DNA of 64,000 nucleotides, taken from the NCBI RefSeq assembly GCF_014201415.1, contig NZ_JACHEH010000008.1, forward strand, positions 1 through 64,000. Direction: 5' to 3'. Below, piece by piece: positions 1-8,655 of this stretch. The stretch's first letter is position 1; every line of letters starts with the position of its first letter. Made by a program: the position numbers and the translations under genes. Below the pieces are notes generated by a model that ran no database searches, was not told where the DNA came from, and worked only from the letters and a program-made list of their open reading frames with translations. The stretch is from Chelatococcus composti. GTDB taxonomy: Bacteria; Pseudomonadota; Alphaproteobacteria; Rhizobiales; Beijerinckiaceae.

Positions 1-1019
1 GACTTTCCATCAGGTTGAGCTTGAACAACCCGACCCTACCGGAAAAACACTGGTGACCGCCGCTATCCTGCTACACCACGCCCCGGGACATCATCTGGCG
101 AGGCGCATCCGTTTTTTCTGTCTCGCCACCAGATTATGTGCTCGACAGTGCTGTGTGCCGTGCTGCGCGGCCTGATGACGAGTTCGAGGCCGAGGCAGAC
201 AGCGCATGCATGAGCCTTTTCCGCTGAGCGGCCGGCTCTCCGGCTTCGAGGCGGATACCATGCCTTGGCTCATAGGGATTTTCTCTCGGAGAGCACTTTG
301 CGCTAGCCCACTGCCTGCGGGCGCTCGATCCCGTCGCCATCGTGCAGGCGCTACTGCATTTCGGCGCGCTGTCGCGCTTGACGTTCCGCCGTCATCATCC
401 CACGTTTTTGGAATGTTGAATGAATACAGTCGCCTCCATCCGCCGGTGGGCTTTGCCGGCGGGCTGCAGTCGTTGTCCTGCGCCGCGAAGCGGGCTGCGC
501 ATGCCTTGCGCTGCGGGCAGCGCGCCCCTGACCGTTGCGGTGGCGCAAGCATTGCAGTGAAGACCACGGCCTTCGCCGCCTCAAGGACATCGGAACGAGA
601 GGAATGAAAACCTATTCTCTGCCGATGCCACCCCGCGAGCGGCTTCATATTGCGCCGGTGCGCAATCCTGGGACAATCCATGATCGTATAGTGTTGTCCC
701 ACCGCTGCGTCGCCGGCAGGACCGCAGGCTCCCACAAGGCAGGACGCGGTTTCCTGAATCATCCGGACGACAGAATGCGGCCGTGCGCAAAAACCTCGAT
801 CATCGCGCCCACGACGGGCGCCTTGCGCGGGCTGTTGCGAGACCGACGGCGGCTCGCGTCCCGCCGGGCCACGACAGCCCGAGGCTGTCGCAGCAGGCCA
901 CGCGGCAGCAGGAGATCTTGCAGTTCGAGCCAGTTATCCGAAGGCGATAGTTCCCGTCATTTGCGAATTGGCGCCGATGGCTTAAAGACCGGTAGAGGCC
1001 GCTGTTCGCAAGGATGACG
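1..1019. other. About 1 kb with no supported gene
   Basis: I find no reading frame here with a recognisable domain, a good ribosome binding site or the codon pattern of the genes that follow. The stretch looks less GC-rich than the rest of the window. A short hairpin with 7-bp arms sits at 440-462 but has no T-tract. The last 100 bases must carry the leader of the antiporter operon, but I could not assign a convincing -35/-10 pair. It could be decayed coding DNA or an island boundary; nothing seen decides this. Confidence 0.6.
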
Positions 1020-3941
1020 ATGGACTTTTTCGCGCTGGCTCTGATCATAGCGTTGCCTTTCGTGGCGGGCTTGGCTGCGGCCCTGCTCCCGTCGGATTCG
1101 CGCACGCCTGTGACCTGGCTGGCGGGGCTGACGGCGGCTACCTGCCTGGCGTTGACCTTTTCGTTCTATCCCGCGGTCAGCAGCGGACATGTCGTTCGTT
1201 ACCAGATCGACTGGATTCCCCAGCTCGGTCTCGGCTTCACCCTGCGGATGGACGGCTTTGCCTGGGTGTTTGCCTCGCTCGTCAGCGCGATGGCGCTCCT
1301 CGTCGTCATCTACACGCGCTATTACATCTCGCGTGAAGATCCTGTCCGGCGCTTTTACCTGCTCTTTCTTGGCTTCATGGGGTCGATGCTCGGCATCGTC
1401 CTGTCGGGCAATCTCATCCTCCTCGTCGTGTTCTGGGAGCTGACGAGCCTCTTCTCCTTCCTGCTCATCGGCTACTGGCACCACAAGCAGGCGGCGCGTG
1501 ACGGCGCGCGCATGGCGCTGACGATCACGTCCGTCGGTGGGCTTTCGCTGCTCGCGGGCATCCTCGTCATCGGTCACATCGTCGGCAGCTACGATCTCGA
1601 CGCCGTCCTGGCTTCGGGCAACGCTATCCGCGAGCATCACCTGTACGTCCCGGCGCTGCTGCTGTTCCTGCTCGGCGTCCTGACCAAGAGCGCGCAGTTT
1701 CCCTTTCACTTCTGGCTGCCCAACGCCATGGCGGCGCCGACGCCCGTATCGGCCTTCCTGCACTCGGCGACGCTGGTGAAGGGGGGCGTCTTCCTCATGG
1801 CGCGGCTGTGGCCCGTGCTGGCGGGCACGCCCGAGTGGTTCACCATCCTCGGGCTTGCCGGGATGGCGTCCTTCGTTCTTGGCGCCTATCTCGCCATGTT
1901 CCAGCAGGACCTGAAGGGGCTGCTGGCCTATTCCACCATCAGCCACCTGGGGCTCATCACGCTCCTGCTCAGCCTCGGCAGCCCGCTCGCTGCCGTTGCG
2001 GCCATCTTCCACATGCTCAACCACGCGACGTTCAAGGCGTCGCTGTTCATGGCCGCCGGCATCATTGACCACGAGGCCGGCACCCGCGACCTGCGGCAGC
2101 TCTCCGGTCTCTTCCGCTACATGCCGATCACCGGCACGCTGGCCACGGTGGCGAGCGCCGCCATGGCGGGCGTGCCGCTGCTGAACGGCTTCCTGTCGAA
2201 GGAGATGTTCTTCGCCGAGGCGGTCGAGACCCACGCCAACTCGTGGGTGGACACGATCGCCCCCTATGCGGCGGTCCTCGGCAGCACGCTGGCCGTCACC
2301 TATTCCATCCGGCTGATCCACTCGATCTTCCTCGGCGCGCCGCCGCCCGAGAGCTTCCCCCGCGAGCCGCACGAGCCGCCGTTCTGGATGCGGTTCCCCG
2401 TCATGTGCCTCGTGGTCACCTGTCTCGTGGTCGGCATCATTCCGGGGCTCACCATCGGCCCCTTCCTGCGCATTGCCGTCACCTCCGTGCTCGGGGAGGC
2501 GACGCCGGCGTACAGCCTGGCGATCTGGCACGGCTTCACCATCGCGTTCGGCATGAGCGTGATCGCCCTCGTCTGCGGCACGATGCTCTATCTTGTAGCC
2601 GGCAATTATCTCGAACACACCGACAGCCCGCCCGTCTTCGGCCGGATCCAGGGGCAGCGCCTGTTCGAGCGCACGATGGTCGCCATCTCCTGGCGGTGGG
2701 CGCGGTCGATCGAGGAGGTGCTCGGCACGCGCCGCCTGCAGCCGCAGGTGCGCCTGCTCGTCGCCGTCGCCATCGCGGCTGGGGCCATTCCCATCCTGTC
2801 GGCGGGGCTCGACTTCGGGCCTGTCGGCAACGGCATCGACATCGCCTTTACTGGCCTGTGGTGCATCGGGATGGTCTGTGCGGTCGCGGCCGCCTATCTG
2901 GCCAAGTTCCATCGTCTGGCTGCCCTTGCCCTCCTCGGGGGGGCGGGGCTGGTCACCTGCGTGACGTTCGTCTGGCTGTCGGCGCCGGACCTTGCTGCCA
3001 CGCAGCTCGCTGTCGAGATCGTCACAACCGTTCTCATCCTGCTCGGCCTGCGCTGGCTGCCAAAGCGGTGGCGAACGGCGGAGGAGCCGATCGGGGTGTC
3101 CGACCGCCTGCGGCGTCTGCGCGATCTGAGCCTCGCCGTCATGGCCGGTTCGGGGATGACGGTGGTTTCCCTGGCCGTGCTGACGCGCACGAGCCCGGAT
3201 TCGATCGCCGACTTCTTCATCGAGAATGCCTACACCGAGGGCGGCGGACGCAACGTCGTCAACGTCATTCTCGTCGACTTCCGCGGCTTCGACACGCTCG
3301 GCGAGATCACCGTGCTCGGGATCGTCGCGCTCACGGTCTTCGCCCTGCTGCGCCGTTTCCGGCCGGCACCGGACACCATCGAGCGGCCGGAGCAGCAGCG
3401 GATCCAGCAGTCCTATGATGAGGCCGAACCCGACAGGAAGGCCGGCGCCACTGCCACCGAATATCTCTACGTGCCTTCGGTGATCATGCAGTGGATGTTC
3501 CCGGTCGTCATCGTGCTCGCCGCCTACCTGTTCCTGCGCGGGCACGATGCGCCGGGTGGCGGGTTTGTCGCCGGCGTGGCCCTGGCCGCAGGCTTCATCC
3601 TGCAATACATGGCGGCGGGCACCGTCTGGGTGGAGGACAGGCTGCGCATCCTGCCCGTGGTGTGGATGGGCGTCGGCCTGCTGCTCGCGGCACTGACCGG
3701 GGTTGCCTCGATCCTCCTCGGCGATCCTTTCCTGACGTCCTATTTCCAGTATGCCGATGTGCCGGTGCTGGGGAAGATTCCCCTGGCGAGCGCGACCGTC
3801 TTCGACCTCGGCGTCTTCAGTCTCGTGGTCGGCGCAACCGTGCTCATGCTCATCGCCATCGCCCACCAGTCCATCCGCCGCCTGCGCGCCGCGCGCCTCG
3901 AGGAAGCGCGCCAGCTCGAGGAGAAGCAGCAATGGAGCTGA
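1020..3941 (+). CDS. mrpA: Mrp cation/H+ antiporter, fused subunits A and B
   Basis: Largest membrane subunit of a multisubunit Na+(K+)/H+ antiporter, which exchanges cytoplasmic cations for external protons and supports alkali, salt or bile tolerance. The 973-residue protein begins with the complex I-like proton-antiporter core (about residues 60-430), continues through a DUF4040/MbhD-like stretch (about 620-680) and ends with a complete MrpB domain (about 810-960, motif RGHDAPGGGF). The A-B fusion is usual for the rhizobial pha type, so no separate mrpB is expected. I chose the ATG at 1020 because AAGG at 1010-1013 is correctly spaced for it; the ATG at 1014 is in the same frame but too close. 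It overlaps mrpC by 10 bp and is the first of six co-transcribed genes. Confidence 0.95.
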   Translation: MDFFALALIIALPFVAGLAAALLPSDSRTPVTWLAGLTAATCLALTFSFYPAVSSGHVVRYQIDWIPQLGLGFTLRMDGFAWVFASLVSAMALLVVIYTRYYISREDPVRRFYLLFLGFMGSMLGIVLSGNLILLVVFWELTSLFSFLLIGYWHHKQAARDGARMALTITSVGGLSLLAGILVIGHIVGSYDLDAVLASGNAIREHHLYVPALLLFLLGVLTKSAQFPFHFWLPNAMAAPTPVSAFLHSATLVKGGVFLMARLWPVLAGTPEWFTILGLAGMASFVLGAYLAMFQQDLKGLLAYSTISHLGLITLLLSLGSPLAAVAAIFHMLNHATFKASLFMAAGIIDHEAGTRDLRQLSGLFRYMPITGTLATVASAAMAGVPLLNGFLSKEMFFAEAVETHANSWVDTIAPYAAVLGSTLAVTYSIRLIHSIFLGAPPPESFPREPHEPPFWMRFPVMCLVVTCLVVGIIPGLTIGPFLRIAVTSVLGEATPAYSLAIWHGFTIAFGMSVIALVCGTMLYLVAGNYLEHTDSPPVFGRIQGQRLFERTMVAISWRWARSIEEVLGTRRLQPQVRLLVAVAIAAGAIPILSAGLDFGPVGNGIDIAFTGLWCIGMVCAVAAAYLAKFHRLAALALLGGAGLVTCVTFVWLSAPDLAATQLAVEIVTTVLILLGLRWLPKRWRTAEEPIGVSDRLRRLRDLSLAVMAGSGMTVVSLAVLTRTSPDSIADFFIENAYTEGGGRNVVNVILVDFRGFDTLGEITVLGIVALTVFALLRRFRPAPDTIERPEQQRIQQSYDEAEPDRKAGATATEYLYVPSVIMQWMFPVVIVLAAYLFLRGHDAPGGGFVAGVALAAGFILQYMAAGTVWVEDRLRILPVVWMGVGLLLAALTGVASILLGDPFLTSYFQYADVPVLGKIPLASATVFDLGVFSLVVGATVLMLIAIAHQSIRRLRAARLEEARQLEEKQQWS

Positions 3942-4270
3942 CGCTTGCCATCGCCATCGGGGTTCTGACGGGCTCGGGCGTCTGGCTCATCCTGCGCCCT
4001 CGCACCTATCAGCTCGTCATCGGCCTCTCCCTGCTGTCCTACGCGGTGAACCTCTTTATCTTCGCCATGGGTCGCCTGCGCGTCGGCGCGGCGCCCGTGC
4101 TCGCCGACGGTGTGACGAATCCGGCCGACTATGCCGATCCCGTGCCGCAGGCGCTGGTGCTCACCGCCATCGTGATCGGTTTCGCCACGACGGCGCTCTT
4201 GCTGGTGGTTCTGCTCGTGTCGCGTGGCCTGACGGGCAGCGACCATGTTGATGGTCGGGAATCGCGCTGA
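3932..4270 (+). CDS. mrpC: Mrp antiporter subunit C (NuoK-like)
   Basis: Small 112-residue membrane protein with three hydrophobic segments, homologous to NuoK of complex I. It starts at an ATG inside the last codons of mrpA (10-bp overlap), and its stop shares a base with the mrpD start (TGATG), so the three are translationally linked. The segment GLSLLSYAVNLFIFAMGRL and the glutamine-rich QALVLTAIVIG segment are typical of MnhC/PhaC. It is essential for assembly of the antiporter complex in characterised systems. Confidence 0.93.
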   Translation: MELTLAIAIGVLTGSGVWLILRPRTYQLVIGLSLLSYAVNLFIFAMGRLRVGAAPVLADGVTNPADYADPVPQALVLTAIVIGFATTALLLVVLLVSRGLTGSDHVDGRESR

Positions 4271-5907
4271 TGGACTGGACGAGGCATCTGCTGATCGTTC
4301 CGATCCTGCTGCCGCTCGTCACGGGCGCGGCGCTGCTTCTCATCGACGAGACGCGCCATACGCTCAAGGCGTTCATCAACCTCGCCTCGACAGTGCTGTT
4401 GCTCGTCGCGGGCCTCGTGCTGATGCACATGGCGGCGAGCGTGCCCGACGGTGGCGGGGCGCTGGCGTTGTCCTATGCCATTGGCGACTGGCCAGCGCGC
4501 TTCACCATCGTTCTCGTCCTCGACCGGCTGGCATCACTGATGCTGGTGCTCGTGGCGGTGCTGGCGCTCGCCTCGCTGATCTTCTCCCTGGCGCGCTGGC
4601 ACCGGGCCGGCCCGCACTTCCACAGCATCTTCCAGTTCCTGCTCATGGGGCTGGGAGGCGCCTTTCTGACCGGCGACCTGTTTAACCTCTTCGTGTTCTT
4701 CGAGATCACGCTGGCGGCCTCGTACGGCCTTCTGCTGCATGGGGGCGGCGCCTTCCGCGTGCGCTCGGGCCTGCACTACATCTCGATCAACCTGGCGGCC
4801 TCGCTGCTCTTTCTTATCGGTGTCAGCCTGATCTACGGCGTCACCGGCTCGCTCAACATGGCGGATCTCGCGGTGCGCCTGCCGGTGGTGCGCGAGCATG
4901 ACCGCATGCTGCTGCAGGCGGGGGCAGCCATCCTCGGCGTTGCCTTTCTGGTAAAGGCGGGCATGTGGCCGCTCGGCTTCTGGCTCGCACCGGCCTACAT
5001 GGCGGCGGCCGCGCCGGTCGGTGCGGTCTTCGTCGTCCTCACCAAGGTGGGCGTCTACATCCTGCTGCGCCTGACGCTGCTGCTTTTCGGCAGTCCGGCC
5101 GGGGAGCTCACGGGCTTCGGCGGCGTGGCGCTGCTGTGGGGCGGCATCGCCACGCTTATCTTCGCCACATCTGGCGTGCTCGCCTCCCAGGCCATGGGCC
5201 GGCTCGCCGGCTACGCCGTCCTCATCTCGTCGGGAACCTTGCTCGCCGCCGTCGGCCTCGGGGACGCCTCCGTCGTGTCTGGCGCCCTGTTCTATCTCGT
5301 CAGCTCCACCCTCAGCACCGCGGCCCTCTTCATGCTCATCGAGCTCGTCGAGCGTGCGCGCGAGCCGGGTGCCGACCTTCTTGCCGTCACCATCGAGGCC
5401 TATGGCGGCGAGGAGGGCGAGGAAGAGGAGGAGCGCGAAGACGAGGCGGTCGGCGTCGTCATGCCCGGCGCGCTCGCCGTCCTCGGCATCGCCTTCGGCT
5501 GCGTCGCCCTGCTGCTGGCGGGGCTGCCGCCGCTGTCGGGCTTCGTGGCCAAGTTCGCCATCCTCACCGGCATGCTGAACCCCGGAGGGCTCGGCCAGCC
5601 GGGCGAGATCCCGGCTCCGGTCTGGGTGCTGGTCGCGCTTGTCATCCTGTCCGGTTTCGCGATCCTCGTCGCCATGATGCGCACGGGCATGCGCACGTTC
5701 TGGGCGCCGGTCCAGCCGGTGCTGCCACGTGTCCTCGTGGTGGAGGTGGCGCCCATCCTCGCGCTCATCGGCCTGTGCCTGGTCCTGACCGCCGCTGCCG
5801 GCACCGTCGTGTCCTATACGGATGCGACCGCCCGTGCGCTGCACGACCCGGCCACCTATATCGGGGGCGTGCTGGGCGGCGGTGAGACGAGCGGGGGCGT
5901 CCGATGA
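4270..5907 (+). CDS. mrpD: Mrp antiporter subunit D
   Basis: Second proton-channel subunit of the Mrp complex, 545 residues, homologous to NuoM/NuoN with the Proton_antipo_M core over about residues 120-430. The conserved VKAGMWPLGFWLAPAYMAA segment matches the family. A strongly acidic loop, EEGEEEEEREDE, lies near residues 380-391 before the last transmembrane block; related PhaD proteins also carry an acidic stretch here. Start and stop both overlap the neighbouring genes (TGATG with mrpC, ATGA with mrpE). Confidence 0.94.
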   Translation: MDWTRHLLIVPILLPLVTGAALLLIDETRHTLKAFINLASTVLLLVAGLVLMHMAASVPDGGGALALSYAIGDWPARFTIVLVLDRLASLMLVLVAVLALASLIFSLARWHRAGPHFHSIFQFLLMGLGGAFLTGDLFNLFVFFEITLAASYGLLLHGGGAFRVRSGLHYISINLAASLLFLIGVSLIYGVTGSLNMADLAVRLPVVREHDRMLLQAGAAILGVAFLVKAGMWPLGFWLAPAYMAAAAPVGAVFVVLTKVGVYILLRLTLLLFGSPAGELTGFGGVALLWGGIATLIFATSGVLASQAMGRLAGYAVLISSGTLLAAVGLGDASVVSGALFYLVSSTLSTAALFMLIELVERAREPGADLLAVTIEAYGGEEGEEEEEREDEAVGVVMPGALAVLGIAFGCVALLLAGLPPLSGFVAKFAILTGMLNPGGLGQPGEIPAPVWVLVALVILSGFAILVAMMRTGMRTFWAPVQPVLPRVLVVEVAPILALIGLCLVLTAAAGTVVSYTDATARALHDPATYIGGVLGGGETSGGVR

Positions 5908-6389
5908 GCCGCGTGCTTCCGTATCCGCTTCTGGCGCTTGCGCTCCTGGTGATGTGGCTGTCGCTGACATCCTTCTCGCCCGGGCAGGTCCTGCTCGGGG
6001 GCGGCATCGCCGTGGCCGCGGCGCGCGCCATGGCGGCCCTGCATCCCTCGAAGCCGCGCCTGAGGCGCTGGCAGCTCATTCCACTGCTCTTCGGAAGGGT
6101 CACGCTCGATATCGTTCGCTCCAACATCGCGGTCTCCAGCATCGTGCTGGGGCTCGGGCGTCGCGAGCGGAAGTCCGGTTTCGTGCCGATCCCGCTCGAG
6201 CTGCGCGACCGGACGGGCCTCGCCATCCTCGCCTGCATCGTCACAAGCACGCCCGGCACGGCTTGGATCGAGTACGATCCCGACTCTGGTGTACTCCTCC
6301 TTCACGTCCTCGACCTGGTCGAGGAGAAGGAGTGGATCGACACCATCAAGTACCGCTACGAGGCGCTGCTGCTGGAGATCTTCGAATGA
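5904..6389 (+). CDS. mrpE: Mrp antiporter subunit E
   Basis: Membrane subunit of 161 residues with two or three N-terminal hydrophobic helices and a soluble C-terminal part. The VTSTPGTAWIEYD segment and the closing LHVLDLVEEKEW pattern are typical of MnhE/PhaE. It overlaps mrpD and mrpF by 4 and 4 bases (ATGA). MrpE has no complex I counterpart and is thought to stabilise the complex. Confidence 0.93.
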   Translation: MSRVLPYPLLALALLVMWLSLTSFSPGQVLLGGGIAVAAARAMAALHPSKPRLRRWQLIPLLFGRVTLDIVRSNIAVSSIVLGLGRRERKSGFVPIPLELRDRTGLAILACIVTSTPGTAWIEYDPDSGVLLLHVLDLVEEKEWIDTIKYRYEALLLEIFE

Positions 6390-6667
6390 CGGCCGCCATC
6401 CTGCTCTGGAGCGTCTCGATCGCGCAGGCGATGCTCGTCATCGCCATGGGCTGCAACGCCTACAGGCTGATCCGCGGCCCCCGCGCGCAGGACAGGGTGC
6501 TCTGCCTCGACGCCATGTATGTCATCGCGATGCTGCTCATCCTGACGATGGGCATCCGCACCGGCAGCGCCATCTATTTCGAGGCGGCGCTCATCATCGC
6601 GGTGCTGGGTTTTGCCTCCAGCGTCGCGCTCGCCAAGTTCCTCATGCGCGGCGAGGTGATCGAATGA
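6386..6667 (+). CDS. mrpF: Mrp antiporter subunit F
   Basis: Three-helix membrane protein of 93 residues. The segment YRLIRGPRAQDRVLCLDAM is diagnostic for MnhF/PhaF, with the conserved basic and aspartate residues between helices 1 and 2. It overlaps mrpE and mrpG by ATGA junctions. It works only as part of the Mrp complex. Confidence 0.93.
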   Translation: MTAAILLWSVSIAQAMLVIAMGCNAYRLIRGPRAQDRVLCLDAMYVIAMLLILTMGIRTGSAIYFEAALIIAVLGFASSVALAKFLMRGEVIE

Positions 6668-7080
6668 GCCATGCCGCCGAGCTGCCCGTCTGGGCGGCGC
6701 TCCTTACCTCCCTGCTGCTCTTGGTCGGCGCCGGCCTGACACTGCTCGGGGCCGTTGGCGTCCTGCAGTTCCGCAGCTTTTTCGAGCGGGTGCACGCGCC
6801 CACGCTGGGAACGAGCTGGGGCACGGGTGCCATCGCGCTCGCCTCCATCGTCTTCTTTTCCTCCCTCGGCACGCGGCTCGTGGTGCACGAGGTCCTCATC
6901 GGCGTCTTCATCACGGTGACGACGCCGGTCACGCTCATGCTGCTCGCCCGCGCGGCCCTCCATCGCGAACGGGCGGAGGAGAACCCCAACGTGCCGTCCC
7001 GCGCCGTCATGCGCCGGCGGGGGAGCGCGCCCGCGCCGGAGGACGGCGCCGGCGATGCTGCCGGCACGCCCTCGTCCTGA
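6664..7080 (+). CDS. mrpG: Mrp antiporter subunit G
   Basis: Last gene of the antiporter operon, 138 residues, with three hydrophobic segments and the family pattern LGAVGVLQFRSFFERVHAPT. The final 35 residues are polar and rich in Arg, Ala and Pro, a common variable tail. The start overlaps mrpF (ATGA). A GC-rich hairpin follows 18 bases after the stop. Confidence 0.92.
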   Translation: MSHAAELPVWAALLTSLLLLVGAGLTLLGAVGVLQFRSFFERVHAPTLGTSWGTGAIALASIVFFSSLGTRLVVHEVLIGVFITVTTPVTLMLLARAALHRERAEENPNVPSRAVMRRRGSAPAPEDGAGDAAGTPSS

Positions 7081-7098
7081 GGCTTGCAGAAAAGACCG

Positions 7099-7120
7099 GG
7101 CGGCGCCGGAAGGCGCCGCC
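7099..7120 (+). terminator. Strong hairpin after the mrp operon
   Basis: Perfect 9-bp inverted repeat GGCGGCGCC/GGCGCCGCC with a GGAA tetraloop, 18 bases downstream of mrpG. There is no T-tract, so it may be a stabilising 3' end or a weak terminator. About 240 gene-free bases follow before the convergent glycosyltransferase gene. Confidence 0.5.
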
Positions 7121-7363
7121 TGTCCGCCGCGAGCGAGGACCGGTCAGCGTGCGGTGCCTCCGGCGCTGCGGGCCGCCGCGTCGATGACGGGCGACCACCT
7201 TCGGCCGCGTCATGAAGACTGCATGGCTCGCCTCGACTTCGGTGGTCTTCGCGCCGATGCGCCTCGCCATGTCAACAGCATCCTGACCGAAGGCCTTGTC
7301 CTGCGTGGCGAGGACGGCCCAGCATGAACATTCTCGCCAGCCCCTTTCCGCTTGCCGGTTGCG

Positions 7364-8395
7364 TCAGCTCCGCACGCCGGGCCGCGGGAGGCGGATGCCT
7401 CCGCGCCGTATGCGGCGATGCAGGCCATGGGCGACGCGCAGGCACGCCCCGCCGAGGACCGGCAGGGCTGCAGCGCGCAGGATGGCGGCGCCGATCCGGC
7501 GCAGGTGCGGGGGAAGATACGGCAGGAGTTCCCGCAGGCCCTCCTGCGCGTGGGCGGCCGCCTCCCGGTCGCCCGCCCGTTCCGCCATGGCCCAGCGAGC
7601 AAGGAGAGTGCGGCAGAAGCGGGGGGCAATGAGGTCGCGCGAGGGGAACTGCCCTTCCTCGGGCCTGTCGGGAAAGCCGGCGAGGAGCTTTCGCGCATAG
7701 ATCATCAGGGACAGGTCCATGCGCAGGGAGTGCGATGCGCCGCCGGGATGGCTGCGGCGCAGGACGTTGGCCTCCGCGACGTGCAGCCCGTGGAAGCCGG
7801 CGCACATGAGCCGCAGGAACAGGTCGTCGTCCTCGTAGCCGCTGAGGCGCTCGTCGAAACCGCCGATCGACAGGAAGGTCTGGCGGGACACGAGCGAGGC
7901 CGAGGGAAGCACGAACATGTCGTGCGCAAGGCATTCTTCGATGGTTCGCTTCGGGTGCCTGCCCGGCCGGCGCCGCAGGAGGGACGGCTCGACCAGCCGC
8001 CCGGCAGCATCGGTGACGGAGACGTCGCAATAGGCCCAGCCGGTTCGCTCCGTGCCGTTCCCGACCGCCGTTAGCAGCGCGGCTAGGTGCTGCGGCTGCC
8101 ACCGGTCGTCCTGGTCGAGAAAGGCGATCCAGTCACTGCGGGCTTCCGCCACGCCGGCATTGCGGGCTGCGGACTGCCCGCCGTTGATCCTCCGCAGGAG
8201 CTTCAGTGGCAGCCGCCCGGCGAAGCGCTGCACGCGGTCCGGCCCGTCGTCGGTCGAGCCGTCGTCGACGACGATGACCTCTCGCGGCGGCGCGCTCTGG
8301 GCACAGATGCTCTCCAGGGCTTCCTCGATGTGCGCCGCGCCGTTGAACAGGGGGATGACGACGGCCACGGAAGGCCCCTGCGCAATGCCCGGCAT
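7364..8395 (-). CDS. Family 2 glycosyltransferase
   Basis: Cytoplasmic 343-residue GT-A fold glycosyltransferase. It shows the N-terminal nucleotide-binding strand VAVVIPLFNGAAHIEEALES, the VDDGSTD motif, the metal-binding DQDD motif near residue 93 and the downstream GYEDDDLFLRL segment, all typical of GT2 enzymes. I chose the ATG at 8395, directly before the domain; the frame stays open upstream but that part looks non-coding. It faces away from the second glycosyltransferase gene (260-bp gap) and is near the rhamnose operon, so a role in a rhamnose-containing surface glycan is likely. Sugar donor and acceptor cannot be read from the sequence. Confidence 0.88.
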   Translation of the reverse strand: MPGIAQGPSVAVVIPLFNGAAHIEEALESICAQSAPPREVIVVDDGSTDDGPDRVQRFAGRLPLKLLRRINGGQSAARNAGVAEARSDWIAFLDQDDRWQPQHLAALLTAVGNGTERTGWAYCDVSVTDAAGRLVEPSLLRRRPGRHPKRTIEECLAHDMFVLPSASLVSRQTFLSIGGFDERLSGYEDDDLFLRLMCAGFHGLHVAEANVLRRSHPGGASHSLRMDLSLMIYARKLLAGFPDRPEEGQFPSRDLIAPRFCRTLLARWAMAERAGDREAAAHAQEGLRELLPYLPPHLRRIGAAILRAAALPVLGGACLRVAHGLHRRIRRGGIRLPRPGVRS

Positions 8396-8655
8396 CGTTC
8401 CGTCCCACCCTCGTTGCAGCTCGATCGGCAACAGGAATACGGCAATCGCGCCCGCTGTCCATCGGCGGCCACGCTCAGCCACGCGAGCCCCGCATGCCGG
8501 CCTTCTTGCCCGCAGTCGTCCTGCGCAACGTTGCGGCTTGCCCGGTGCAGCGGCCCGGCGTACCTCGGCAGAAAGTGACAAGCGTACGGGTGCGGTGATT
8601 CGGCCGGGCAGCCTCGAGCGAGGTCGCTCGTCCGATATGAATCGCGGGGCGGAGC

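Noticed and set aside
206-1017. Short frames of 133 and 160 codons before mrpA
   Set aside because: No ribosome binding site, no hydrophobic or domain pattern, and strong Arg/Ser bias typical of chance frames.
957-3932. Long open frame of 991 codons antisense to mrpA
   Set aside because: It mirrors the codon structure of mrpA in GC-rich DNA; the predicted protein is charged and low in complexity with no domain. mrpA on the other strand is unmistakable.
5399-5460. Acidic run in mrpD as a sign of frameshift or repeat expansion
   Set aside because: Reading frame and flanking helices are intact, and related subunit D proteins carry an acidic loop at this place.
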